Assembly: GCA_019912315.1 (NCBI GenBank) | Contig: JAIOJA010000076.1 | Coordinates: 1 to 64,000, forward strand | Origin: Planctomycetota bacterium | GTDB lineage: Bacteria; Planctomycetota; UBA8742; UBA2392 | DNA: 64,000 nucleotides | Direction: 5' to 3' | In this document: positions 50,872-59,771 of the stretch, one piece after another | How the letters are laid out: each line of letters begins with the position of its first letter | Numbering within the stretch: position 1 is the first letter of the stretch | Notes under the pieces: model-generated | What the model was told of the DNA's origin: nothing | Seen by the model: only the letters and a program-made list of their open reading frames with translations | Database searches by the model: none | Translations under genes and position numbers: made by a program

Positions 50872-53019
50872 ATGAGCAAGGCAAAGATCATCAGCTTCAT
50901 CTGTGCGATGGCATTCATCTTTGGCGCGTGCACTGGTGGCGGCAGCGGCGGCGGCGGCACGCCCATCGGGACCCCCGGCGGTACGAACAGCCCGCCCCTG
51001 TTCACCAGCACGGCGCCGACCAATGCCATTGAAGGCACGCTATATACCTATCAGGCGACGGCCACGGACGCCGACGCCAACCTGCTGAGTTGGCTGCTGG
51101 CGACGGCGCCGACCGGCATGACCGTCAGCCCTTCCGGGCTGGTGCAGTGGACGCCGACCAATGCGCAGATCGGCAATCACGCCGTTGAACTCGTGGTCAG
51201 TGACGGGATCGCGAACGTCAGTCAGAACTGGACGATTACCGTAAGCGCGTCCGGTGGCGGCAACCTGCCGCCGGTCATTACCAGTGCCGCGCCGACCACC
51301 GCGACGGAATCGCAACTCTACAGCTACCAGGCTGTCGGTAGCGATCCGAACAGCGACCCGCTGACGTGGACCCTGCCCGTCAAGCCCGCGGGCATGAGCG
51401 TCGGCGCAAGTACCGGGCTGGTCTCCTGGACGCCCACCACAGCCCAGGTCGGCACGCACAACGTTACTCTGGAAGTCAGCGACGGGCTGGTCTCGGCGTC
51501 GCAGTCATGGACCATCACAGTCAGCGCCGCCAGCACGGGCGGTGGTGGGACGGCCACAGGTGGAACCGGCGGAACCACCGGCACGGTGAACGGCTCGTAC
51601 CAGGGGCGCGGTTATCGCCTGCATGTACCGGCCGGCTACAGCCAGTCCACGCCGTCGCCGCTGGTGATCGCGCTGCATGGTCTGGGCGATACCCACACGA
51701 ACTTCCACAGCACACTCGCGGCTTCCGGCTGGACCGGCGCCGCCAACAGCAACAACTTCATCCTGATGACACCGGCGCACATGAACAGCACACGCGCCAG
51801 TTTTCTGCACCTGACGGGCACGGGCGGATTGGACCAGCAAGCCACGCAGACCGAACTGGCCGGTGCGATCCTCGCCGCCTACTACGGCGCGGGCGCGACC
51901 CACAACATCGAAACCACGAAGATCTACGTGATCGGCTTCAGTGAGGGCGCCGTCGCGACGGACCTGGTGGGCGTCTGGTTCAGCGAAGAGATCCGCGCCA
52001 TTGCTCCGTACGCCGGCGGTGTTACCGGCAAGCCATTTCCTGCGCCGCGCGACATCCCGGTCTACGGAATCTGCGGCACGGCGGACTCGGGCTACACAGG
52101 CGCGCAGCAAGCCCTGGCGGAGTGGACCTCAAACAGCCACACCACGAACAGCGCATGGGTAAGCGGCGTGGGACACACCTTCTCGACGCTTTGCAGCAGC
52201 GGGCCGTCGCCCAGCAGCGTTTACACCTGGCTGTCGACGGCAAGCTTCAGCACACCGGTAACCAGCGCCTGGCAGGCCCAGAGCGGCGGCGGCGGCAACC
52301 CGAGCGGCGGAAGCGGCGGCGCCGCACCCGGCAACCAGACCCGCAGCGTGACCGTCAGCGGGCTCGGCAGCCACACCTACTACCTGTACATTCCCAGCAG
52401 TTACACGCCTGGCACCGCCGTCCCTGTCATGTTCGCCTTCCACGGTGCGGGCGGCGCAGGCACGGCTCCGGCCGCGGCGCAGGCCGCGCGCAACGACTGG
52501 GCAAGCGTTGCCAGCAGCAACGGCTTCATTGTTGTGGCGCAGGCGGCGACGGGCTCCGGCGGCGGCTGGCTGCCCAATGAAGACACTGCCATCTTCAACG
52601 CTATCTACAGCGATGTCGCCGGCGCCTACAACATCGAGCAGACGCGCCGCTATGCCTGGGGGTTTTCGGCGGGAGGTCACTACGTACACCTTCTGGCGCT
52701 GAACAACCCCAATTACTTCGCGGCTTACGGTGTGAGTGCTGGCGCCCTGCAGGCGCTGGCTGGCACGGGTGCACCGTCTGCATCGCTGATCACGCCGATT
52801 TCCTCGACTGGACGGCGCATCCCAGTGCACCTTTACGTTGGCAGCAGCGACACGATCGTGCCGCCTGCGGCGGTGCAGTCTGATCGCAACAACTTCCAGG
52901 CCAACGGTTGGACCCTTGGCACGAACCTCTGGTACACGGAGTTCACGGGTGGCCACACCTACAGCACAACGCACCTGACCAACATCTGGAACAACCTGAA
53001 GAACCATTCGCTGCCGTAG
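50872..53019 (+). CDS. lipoprotein with two Ig domains and two esterase (PHB-depolymerase/LpqC-like) domains
   Basis: 715 aa from ATG 50872 with GGAG upstream. The lipobox is FGAC (Cys20), then a Gly-rich tether. Two He_PIG Ig domains (about 45-220) precede two alpha/beta-hydrolase domains. The first has VIALHGLGDTHTNF and nucleophile Ser357 in GFSEGA. The second has MFAFHGAGGAG and nucleophile Ser599 in GFSAGGH. Late His residues occur in VSGVGHTFS and FTGGHTYS. The folds resemble secreted poly-hydroxyalkanoate depolymerases and feruloyl/acetyl-xylan esterases; the substrate is open. Duplicate catalytic domains on one surface anchor are unusual. A hairpin terminator follows. Confidence 0.85.
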   Translation: MSKAKIISFICAMAFIFGACTGGGSGGGGTPIGTPGGTNSPPLFTSTAPTNAIEGTLYTYQATATDADANLLSWLLATAPTGMTVSPSGLVQWTPTNAQIGNHAVELVVSDGIANVSQNWTITVSASGGGNLPPVITSAAPTTATESQLYSYQAVGSDPNSDPLTWTLPVKPAGMSVGASTGLVSWTPTTAQVGTHNVTLEVSDGLVSASQSWTITVSAASTGGGGTATGGTGGTTGTVNGSYQGRGYRLHVPAGYSQSTPSPLVIALHGLGDTHTNFHSTLAASGWTGAANSNNFILMTPAHMNSTRASFLHLTGTGGLDQQATQTELAGAILAAYYGAGATHNIETTKIYVIGFSEGAVATDLVGVWFSEEIRAIAPYAGGVTGKPFPAPRDIPVYGICGTADSGYTGAQQALAEWTSNSHTTNSAWVSGVGHTFSTLCSSGPSPSSVYTWLSTASFSTPVTSAWQAQSGGGGNPSGGSGGAAPGNQTRSVTVSGLGSHTYYLYIPSSYTPGTAVPVMFAFHGAGGAGTAPAAAQAARNDWASVASSNGFIVVAQAATGSGGGWLPNEDTAIFNAIYSDVAGAYNIEQTRRYAWGFSAGGHYVHLLALNNPNYFAAYGVSAGALQALAGTGAPSASLITPISSTGRRIPVHLYVGSSDTIVPPAAVQSDRNNFQANGWTLGTNLWYTEFTGGHTYSTTHLTNIWNNLKNHSLP

Positions 53020-53147
53020 GCGGCATGGGCGTGTCGTTTTCACAGGAGTCGGAACAAGGAGGCGAGTCGATTCGGGATCCGTAGTAAGGCCGGAAACCGC
53101 CCAGCTTTCCGGTTTATCACTGCCGCGTCGCACCGGTCAGTGATTCA

Positions 53148-53182
53148 GCAACCCCCGGCGCGTTTGGGACGCCGGGGGTTGC
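53148..53182. terminator. hairpin between the double-esterase gene and convergent DUF4139 gene
   Basis: A perfect 13-bp stem (53148-53160 with 53170-53182) with a 9-base loop lies 5 bases from the convergent stop at 53187. The bases following on the plus strand are A/T-rich (AATTTAAAA). It likely serves both genes. Confidence 0.8.
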
Positions 53183-53186
53183 CAAT

Positions 53187-54743
53187 TTAAAACGGCAGTA
53201 CGACGTTGGACTTGGCCTTGATCTCGTAGCTGAACTCGCAGGTCGCGTTCGCCCGAGGCTCAAGCGTAATGGTTCGAGTCAGGTAGCCGTCTTCGTCCAG
53301 CTTCCAGTCTTTGGCTTCCTTCAACTTGACTTCGAGACCCTCGATTTCGCTGACCGGCACGCGCTCGTTAATCAGCAACTCCTGTGGGCCGTCACCAAGA
53401 TTCGACAGGCGCAGTGTCACCTTGCGCTCGATTGTCTGGCTGCCCGTGAGCTTGGCCGTCTCGCGTTCTTCGTGCACGCTGCGTTTACAACGTACGCCGT
53501 CTTCCGGGCCGAAGCCGGTTTCGAACTTCTGGCCTATTGCCACGAACTTGGTGCGACTGCGACCGACGAGGGAGTTTCCGCGCGCGAGGCGCAAAGGCCC
53601 GGCCAGGATCGGCGCATCGCCCTCCCAGTTTGCGTCCGCTTTCAGGAATGCCGTCTGTGCGCGCTCCGGCATCAGCACGCGCGCCACACTGGCTTTCAGG
53701 GTGCGTCGCCCGACCTCAACCCGCGTAGGCTGGCCAGTACCCGGCAGCGAAAACGCACCCTTGGGCGTGAACTCGAGAGGCTTGCCGCCGTCGTCTACGC
53801 CGGGCATTTCCGCCGCTGCGCGTTCGCCGGCGTCCTTGATGGTTTCCTCGCGCACCTGCACGACTACCTGTTTCCTTTCCTCGGCGGTCTTCTTGCGCTT
53901 GCCTAAAGGGTCGTCGCGCACGTTAGGCGCATCCGCCACCTGAGCCGGGCGGGCGGTGCTGAACGCAACTTCGACGTCTTTCCAGTCTTCGCCGGTGCGG
54001 TGCCAGACCACACCCCAGGTTGTCCATTCGATCTGCCCGGCGTGCGGATTTTTCGCGTCGCGGTCGAGACGTGCCATGTGCTCCGGCCGCCACAGGGCGC
54101 AAGGCGTGCGGTATTTGACCTCCAACTCAATATCGTCCGTCGTTGAGGCGTCGACCTGTACTTCGATGAAGCACTCGTGGAGTGTGCGAGTGACACCGGC
54201 TTCGCTCAGTTTCTGCTGATGCCGCCGCGCCTCGGCGTTGATGTCGTCGATGGCATCGTTGAATTCCGCCTGCTGGGCCAGGTAGTCGTCGTCACGCGTA
54301 GTCAGGGCCTGCCAGGCCTTTGCGTACTCGGCGACCGGGCTGTCTTCGCCGGGTTTTGGAACGGCCGCCAGAGTCTCGCACCATTCCACGATCAGTTCGT
54401 GCAGATAGCTCACGCGTCTGTCCGTGCGGTTGATCGCGGTCGTCAATTCCGCTTTCTGTGCCGTGATCTCTTTGATCGCAAGCATCAGGGCCTGGCGTTC
54501 CTCATTCGAAGTGTCGTTGACTTCGCGTATGCGGCGCACGACGCGCGCGGACAGAACCTGCACGCGATCACTCAGCGAGCGCGCCTGGACTGTCCGGTCG
54601 TCCAGCAGACTCGTCGCGCCCTCGAGGCGAACCCACTGCCGCCCGTCGGCGACGCTGACTTTCGCGACACGGGTAACTTCCGCGCGATCCTCAAAGAAGG
54701 TCACGCGCTTTGCTGTCGTCGAAGTGGCGGTCGGCTCAGGCAC
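53187..54743 (-). CDS. DUF4139-family protein (smaller paralogue)
   Basis: 518 aa from GTG 54743, which overlaps the stop of the upstream paralogue by 8 bases. The N-terminal DUF4140-like part has VTFFEDRAEVTRVAKVSV. A coiled-coil segment lies near 70-190, and the DUF4139 body has VEVKYRTPCALWRPEHMARL, WTTWGVVWHRTGEDWKDVEV and a C-terminal Ig-like ITLEPRANATCEFSYEIKA. The family includes the so-called mucoidy inhibitor A; biochemical function is unknown. No signal peptide is seen, so it is probably cytoplasmic, unlike its lipoprotein neighbours. Confidence 0.85.
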   Translation of the reverse strand: MPEPTATSTTAKRVTFFEDRAEVTRVAKVSVADGRQWVRLEGATSLLDDRTVQARSLSDRVQVLSARVVRRIREVNDTSNEERQALMLAIKEITAQKAELTTAINRTDRRVSYLHELIVEWCETLAAVPKPGEDSPVAEYAKAWQALTTRDDDYLAQQAEFNDAIDDINAEARRHQQKLSEAGVTRTLHECFIEVQVDASTTDDIELEVKYRTPCALWRPEHMARLDRDAKNPHAGQIEWTTWGVVWHRTGEDWKDVEVAFSTARPAQVADAPNVRDDPLGKRKKTAEERKQVVVQVREETIKDAGERAAAEMPGVDDGGKPLEFTPKGAFSLPGTGQPTRVEVGRRTLKASVARVLMPERAQTAFLKADANWEGDAPILAGPLRLARGNSLVGRSRTKFVAIGQKFETGFGPEDGVRCKRSVHEERETAKLTGSQTIERKVTLRLSNLGDGPQELLINERVPVSEIEGLEVKLKEAKDWKLDEDGYLTRTITLEPRANATCEFSYEIKAKSNVVLPF

Positions 54744-56814
54744 GTCGGTTGCCTCCCACTAGCTCAAAGTCCTTGTCGAAGCCGATGCGGTAAACCAGCT
54801 TCGCTTTCACTGTCGCACCCGCCGCTATTTTCAGCTTCCAGCGCAGCCCGCCCTTCACGTGGCTGCCGCGCTCGGTCTGGTCATACTTGTCGGCCTTGGG
54901 TTCACTGGACACCAGCTCGACTTCGATTTCCTTGTCATCGCTGATGGGCAGGCGGTCGATCAGCTCAAGCTCGATATCTCCGGCGAGAGACGACGCGGCC
55001 TCGAAGCTGACTTCGTGCTCCATGGCTGTACCGCCCTTGAACATGCCCTTGCTTTCTTCGCGGGCGCGAACGTTGCGCGCGACACGCAGGCGCTGTTCTT
55101 CACCCAGCCCAAACCGAATCGTCCCGCCACGGTCGACAGCATTGACGCCACTGGTGATCAAAAGGGCGCCGTCCATGAACACGTCCACGGGCCCCGGCAG
55201 CAGCGGTGCATTCAGCGGGTTCTCGATTTCCACTTCGCGGAACACCCGCTCGTCCTCAAGCGGCACACAGCGGAACGCCATGCGCGACTTGGCTGGCTTG
55301 GCCAGCAGTCGCACGCGGTGAGTGCCACCGGTCGAGGGCACGTCAACTGCGCCGTCCGCGTCAAACTGGTGGTCGAACATGCCGCGCGATGACTGGGGGT
55401 CACTGGCACCCGTGGGGTTGCTGGTACGCTGCACGTCGCGGATGCGGGCATCGACCGAAACTACACTCGCGGGGTGCTCATAGCGCAAGCGTCCGCGCTG
55501 GTAGCCGTCGTTTTCACCTAGCAGCAGGTTGTCGTAGTCGAGCCAGGTGTCGTTGACGCCGGCCGCCTCGGGTTCCGGCTCATCGGCGGGTGCCGCCATG
55601 CCACCAGGCGCACCGCCGCCACCGAATTCCATGTCGTTGGCCGACATCTTCTTCGCCTTCGCCGGCGCGCCACGCGAGCGCTCTTTGCGCATCGGTGCTT
55701 CTTCAATTTCGGCCATATCAGCGAGCATCATGTCATCATCGAACTCTTCATCGGTTGCACCTTCGTACGCCATGCTTGCCGCTATCTCCATTCGCATGGC
55801 TGGTGCTGCGGCGGGTGGAGGCGCTGGCTTAGGCATGACGGCCCCGACCTTTTCTTCCTCAGGCGGCATTGCGCCGTAGACCACTCCACCGTCCGGCGGG
55901 CCGAAGGCGCTGTCGTGGTTGCGGAACATGGCTTCGAGCCCTTCCGGTGGTTCTCTGAACCCGGTCGGTCTGGGCGGCTGTTTTCGGCCAAGACGCAGGG
56001 ATTGCAGCTCGGGCAATGTCAGATCGCTGACCATGTCGGCCGTGCAGAGGGAGAGCTCGACGCCGTCCCAGTTCTCCATGGTCTGCTGCGCGACGAATCC
56101 CTCGACGGCGAATTCGGCGTTCTTGCCGCCGTTGGTCAGACGTGCTGCGTAAGCCGGCCACCAGCGCGCGGCGCGGACGTTGTACGAGATTTCCAGGGCG
56201 CGAAGATGAGAGCTGCCCTGAGCGAGGCTCACGACCACTCGACGAGTTGGATCTGTGTTGTTTCGTGCGGGCCTCGGGCGTGCTTTCAGTCGGCCCAGCT
56301 CGCCTCGCAGTTCTTCAAGTTTGCGCTGCAGTTCGCGCTGTTCTGTGTCGAGTTTCGTGAATAGCTCGAATACCAGGTCCGATGCCGCCAGCGCCACGGA
56401 CGCGCGCTCCGCGATTCCCACCAACGGCTGTTCGTGGTGTCGTTTGGGCGGCTTCAACTCCGCGCTGAGGTTCACGGTCTGCAAGTGCGTGATACGGAAC
56501 TGCACGCGGGTGGCGCGCATTTCCACCCGTCGAATCTCGCGCTCTTTCTTGCGGATCGCGTCTTCATCGAGATCATCCGCCTGCTCCGTCTCCGGCCACA
56601 CGAAGGGCGCCTGCAAACCGGTGACGCGACGCTCGCCATCAACCTGCGTGCGCACACTGCCGGGCTCGGCCATCGGCGTGACACCGTCTATGTACAGAGC
56701 AACCGCCTCACTCGGTAATCCGGCGGGCAACTCGACACGGCGGGTCACGACGGCGCCGCGCGCGTAAACAACGACGCGGCTGATGCGTGACTCGCACTTG
56801 ATGGGCTCACTCAT
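54736..56814 (-). CDS. DUF4139-family protein with acidic low-complexity insert (larger paralogue)
   Basis: 692 aa from ATG 56814, with AGGTGA upstream. The opening VVVYARGAVVTRRVELPAG is the DUF4140 start. A coiled coil (about 85-185) and the DUF4139 core (EISYNVRAARWWPAYAARL, VEGFVAQQTMENWDGVELSL) follow. Between about 310 and 420 there is a Met/Ala/Pro/Glu-rich insert with EEFDDDMMLADMAEIEEAP and a Gly-rich stretch, absent from the smaller paralogue and probably disordered. The C-terminal beta domain ends with KLVYRIGFDKDFEL. Overlap with the smaller paralogue shows co-translation; the two may form a heteromer. Confidence 0.85.
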   Translation of the reverse strand: MSEPIKCESRISRVVVYARGAVVTRRVELPAGLPSEAVALYIDGVTPMAEPGSVRTQVDGERRVTGLQAPFVWPETEQADDLDEDAIRKKEREIRRVEMRATRVQFRITHLQTVNLSAELKPPKRHHEQPLVGIAERASVALAASDLVFELFTKLDTEQRELQRKLEELRGELGRLKARPRPARNNTDPTRRVVVSLAQGSSHLRALEISYNVRAARWWPAYAARLTNGGKNAEFAVEGFVAQQTMENWDGVELSLCTADMVSDLTLPELQSLRLGRKQPPRPTGFREPPEGLEAMFRNHDSAFGPPDGGVVYGAMPPEEEKVGAVMPKPAPPPAAAPAMRMEIAASMAYEGATDEEFDDDMMLADMAEIEEAPMRKERSRGAPAKAKKMSANDMEFGGGGAPGGMAAPADEPEPEAAGVNDTWLDYDNLLLGENDGYQRGRLRYEHPASVVSVDARIRDVQRTSNPTGASDPQSSRGMFDHQFDADGAVDVPSTGGTHRVRLLAKPAKSRMAFRCVPLEDERVFREVEIENPLNAPLLPGPVDVFMDGALLITSGVNAVDRGGTIRFGLGEEQRLRVARNVRAREESKGMFKGGTAMEHEVSFEAASSLAGDIELELIDRLPISDDKEIEVELVSSEPKADKYDQTERGSHVKGGLRWKLKIAAGATVKAKLVYRIGFDKDFELVGGNRRA

Positions 56815-56861
56815 GGTGTCACCTGAACGGGACGCCCACTATAGATTTCCCCAAACGAAAA

Positions 56862-56887
56862 GGGACAGGCCCCCACGAACCTGCCCC
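56862..56887 (-). terminator. intrinsic terminator of the arabinofuranosidase-like gene
   Basis: On the minus strand GGGGCAGG pairs with CCTGTCCC (one G-T) across a 10-base loop and is followed by TTTT. It lies 20 bases past the stop at 56908. Confidence 0.8.
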
Positions 56888-56907
56888 CAATCGCGCCTGA
56901 CATATCT

Positions 56908-59607
56908 TTAGTTGCTCCAGACAATCGCGCGGATGCTGTGTGGCGGCAGCAGCATGTCGTAGTTGTTCTGGAAGTTGGTGACGTTGTTGGTGGTCGTGCT
57001 TACGACCTCCGTGGTCGTGTTCATGTCGTTGATATTCGCCGGCTCGATGGCGTAGATCGTCGCGTTGTTCGACGGCGTGCCGGGCACGGCCAGCGTCACG
57101 CCCTGCTGTTCGGTCAGGCTCAGGTTCATCAGCACGATGCCGTACTGGTTGCCGTTCTTGAACGGGAACGACTGCACGTACGAGACCGTCGTGGGCGCGC
57201 CAACGCCGTTGATCGCCGTCTGGGTCCAGGACGGGTTGTCGCCACTCTGCGCCGAAGTAATCGCGTCGCCCATGATGGCCTTGTTGGCCAGCTCGACGCC
57301 GAGCCAGGTCGGTCTGCGAATGTTGTAATGATAGAGATCGCGCAGCATACCCCAGACATGCACGAACTGGTCCTGCTGGGGCGGCCAGCCGCCGCTGGTG
57401 TCAAAGCGATAGGCGTAGCCGCAAGCGAGAAAAGCGCACTGCTCGCGGGCCTGCAACTCGACGAGGTTCACCAGCATGTTCAACGGCAGCGCAATCGCGC
57501 CGCTGGCGCCGGCTACAAACTCGTTGCGCAGTGAGGTCGGCAGTCCGGCGATGATCGATGTCGTATGGTAGTTGACCTCGTAGATGCTCAGCGACGTCCC
57601 GTTGCCGCCGTTTACCAGGAACTCTTTGCTCTGGTACATGCGCCCGCCCGTGTTCAGCGCGTCATAGAACGGCTTGGCGAACAGCGGCCCGTACATGTTG
57701 GTGCTGGACGAATAATCACTCAACTCACCGAAATAGGGCGCCAAGGCCGTGCTGTCGTGGTCGTTTGCGTTGTTTTCGATTTCCTGTTGCCGACCGCTGT
57801 AGCCGGCCTGCCCGCCGATGATGAAGTTGAAGCTGTTTGCGTTGTAGTGGGGGCTGGCCTTCATGAAGGTGAACGCGCGGTCTGCCAGTGCGCCGAGGCG
57901 CGCGCCGCCGTTGACGCTCGCCCCGCCGAAGGGGTCACCGGGCGTGCCCGCGCCCCACAACTCGTTGCCCCACTCCAGGTGAATGGTGCTGAACACACTG
58001 GTCCAGGGCGCGGTCTGGCCCTGGTTGATCCGGCGCGTCGCGTAGGTCCCGCTGTTACCGCCGAGGTATTCCATGAAGTTGAGCAGATCCTGCTGGCTGG
58101 CGGTCGGCGGCATCACAATCCATGGTTCCGAGCCGACGTGGTCGCAGAGTTCAAGGAAGTCGTGCGCACCGTAGTTCCAGCCGCCGGGCGTGGTGCTGCT
58201 GGGTTTGTAGCCGACAGTGCGGCGCAACTGCCAAGGCTGCGTCATGTTGTCGAGCGTTTCGCCAAGCTGCCCTGCCCACCAGCGCAGCACACCCGGGTCG
58301 TACTCGATCAGGCGTTGCACAAAGCGATCGCTGAACTCTGTCGGGTTGGTTGCGTCGTCCACCCGATACAGCTCGACTTCGTCGATCCAGATGTTGCCCG
58401 CGTTGCCGCCCGGTACATCAACGGCAAAGATCAGCGCCGGGCGATACGTGCTGGTCGGCCAGGGGTCGGGGGTCTGGTCTGTGCCCGGGGCGACGGTCTG
58501 GTCAAATGTGTACGTAGCCCAGCTTCCGGTCAGGTTGAAGGTCTGGTTCATGAACGTCGGGTTGTAGGGCGCGCCGCCGTCGCGGTACAGGCGCACCTGC
58601 ACCTGGTCGCCGGCGTTGGCCGCGCGTGCTTTCAGGCGAATGCGCCAGTCACCTTCCACTACGATCAGCTTGTGGCTGCTCTGGTCGCCGTCGCGCCAGC
58701 TTGTGTCCTGGACAAAGTCAAAGTTTTCGCCGGGGGCCAGGCGCAGGCTCTGCGCGCCGCTGTACGGATTGCTGGTGTCGGCCGTGCCGACGCCGCCGTG
58801 CATCCCCTGCGCGCCGGTGAAAGTCCGGCGCGTGAACATGACGTCGCGGTCGTTCATGCCGACGTTGCCGTTGCTGCCAAGGTTGAAGTTGTAGTTGCCG
58901 CCGTTGTGGGTGAACGCGCTGACAGTGCCGTTGGTGCCGGCGGCGGGGCCGTAAACGATCTCATACTCGGTGCCGTCCCAGAAGCCTGCCGCCTGGCTGC
59001 CGCTGGTGGTGTTCCAGTCGCGCGGCACGTACAGATTGTTCGTCGAGCTGGTGTCGGCCAGCCAGACAGTCCCGAACACGCCGCCCTCAAAGCCCGGGTT
59101 CGGAAGCTGGTTCTTGAGAATCTTGCTGGAACCCCAGCGGTCGTGCCCGCCGACGTTAATGCCCATCTTCTTTACGTTGGCAACGCGCACGGTGTCGCTG
59201 ACAGTCACTGTTGTAACGTCGACACCGGGTGGAAACCCGCTGGCTGAGATCACCACACTGAACGGGCGAGAGGCGTTCTGCCCGGCGGCAGTCACATCAA
59301 CCGTGAAGTTGTAGGTCCCGGCCGCTGTCGGTGTGCCGCTGAGTGTCGTGCTTGCGCCCGTGGCCGCGGTGTCCAGCACAAGCCCGGTCGGCAGCGTGCC
59401 CGTGAATGACCACGTGTAAGTGGAGGTGCTGGGGCTCGCGCTGATGGTTGTCGTGTACGCCAGGTTCAGGGCGCCGGCGGGCAGACTGGTGGTCGTGATC
59501 TGAAAGGCGGTGCCGCCGGAGCCTCCGCCACCACCGTCACCGCCACCCGCGCAGGCTGCCAGAAGGAAGAGAGTCGTTGAAACGACAAGCAGTACACGGC
59601 TTCGCAT
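56908..59607 (-). CDS. GH51-like alpha-L-arabinofuranosidase lipoprotein
   Basis: 899 aa. The lipobox is LLAAC (Cys19), then a Gly run and an Ig-like He_PIG domain (about 33-120). The catalytic part opens with VKKMGINVGGHDRWG and NQLPNPGFEGG, as in GH51-type enzymes, and a carbohydrate-binding-like beta-sandwich lies around 290-420. The barrel has WIVMPPTASQQDLLNFMEYLGG (in part), HLEWGNELWG with likely acid/base Glu549, and SIYEVNYHTT with likely nucleophile Glu677. It should cleave arabinose or related side chains from plant or algal polysaccharides at the cell surface. GAGGTG precedes the ATG. It diverges from the PAD gene with 164 bases between. Confidence 0.83.
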   Translation of the reverse strand: MRSRVLLVVSTTLFLLAACAGGGDGGGGGSGGTAFQITTTSLPAGALNLAYTTTISASPSTSTYTWSFTGTLPTGLVLDTAATGASTTLSGTPTAAGTYNFTVDVTAAGQNASRPFSVVISASGFPPGVDVTTVTVSDTVRVANVKKMGINVGGHDRWGSSKILKNQLPNPGFEGGVFGTVWLADTSSTNNLYVPRDWNTTSGSQAAGFWDGTEYEIVYGPAAGTNGTVSAFTHNGGNYNFNLGSNGNVGMNDRDVMFTRRTFTGAQGMHGGVGTADTSNPYSGAQSLRLAPGENFDFVQDTSWRDGDQSSHKLIVVEGDWRIRLKARAANAGDQVQVRLYRDGGAPYNPTFMNQTFNLTGSWATYTFDQTVAPGTDQTPDPWPTSTYRPALIFAVDVPGGNAGNIWIDEVELYRVDDATNPTEFSDRFVQRLIEYDPGVLRWWAGQLGETLDNMTQPWQLRRTVGYKPSSTTPGGWNYGAHDFLELCDHVGSEPWIVMPPTASQQDLLNFMEYLGGNSGTYATRRINQGQTAPWTSVFSTIHLEWGNELWGAGTPGDPFGGASVNGGARLGALADRAFTFMKASPHYNANSFNFIIGGQAGYSGRQQEIENNANDHDSTALAPYFGELSDYSSSTNMYGPLFAKPFYDALNTGGRMYQSKEFLVNGGNGTSLSIYEVNYHTTSIIAGLPTSLRNEFVAGASGAIALPLNMLVNLVELQAREQCAFLACGYAYRFDTSGGWPPQQDQFVHVWGMLRDLYHYNIRRPTWLGVELANKAIMGDAITSAQSGDNPSWTQTAINGVGAPTTVSYVQSFPFKNGNQYGIVLMNLSLTEQQGVTLAVPGTPSNNATIYAIEPANINDMNTTTEVVSTTTNNVTNFQNNYDMLLPPHSIRAIVWSN

Positions 59608-59771
59608 GTTCGCACCTCACCACTGAAGAGAGTTGTGGTTGTCGGATTCGGGGTCCGTAGACTTGAATGGCGGGCGCGGCGAAAAGCGGTCCAGAAAAGG
59701 GCGGTATGCGTAAGGAAGTTGACTCGTCCCTGACTAATGAACGGACGAAACCAGTTTCAGGGAGCCTTATC

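Noticed and set aside
57565..59247. 560-codon plus-strand ORF opposite the arabinofuranosidase-like gene
   Set aside because: Shadow of a lipoprotein gene with clear signal, Ig and catalytic motifs on the other strand.
59608..59771. Search for a sigma-54 promoter before the PAD and arabinofuranosidase genes
   Set aside because: No GG-N10-GC with a recognisable TGGCAC was found in the divergent region on either strand.
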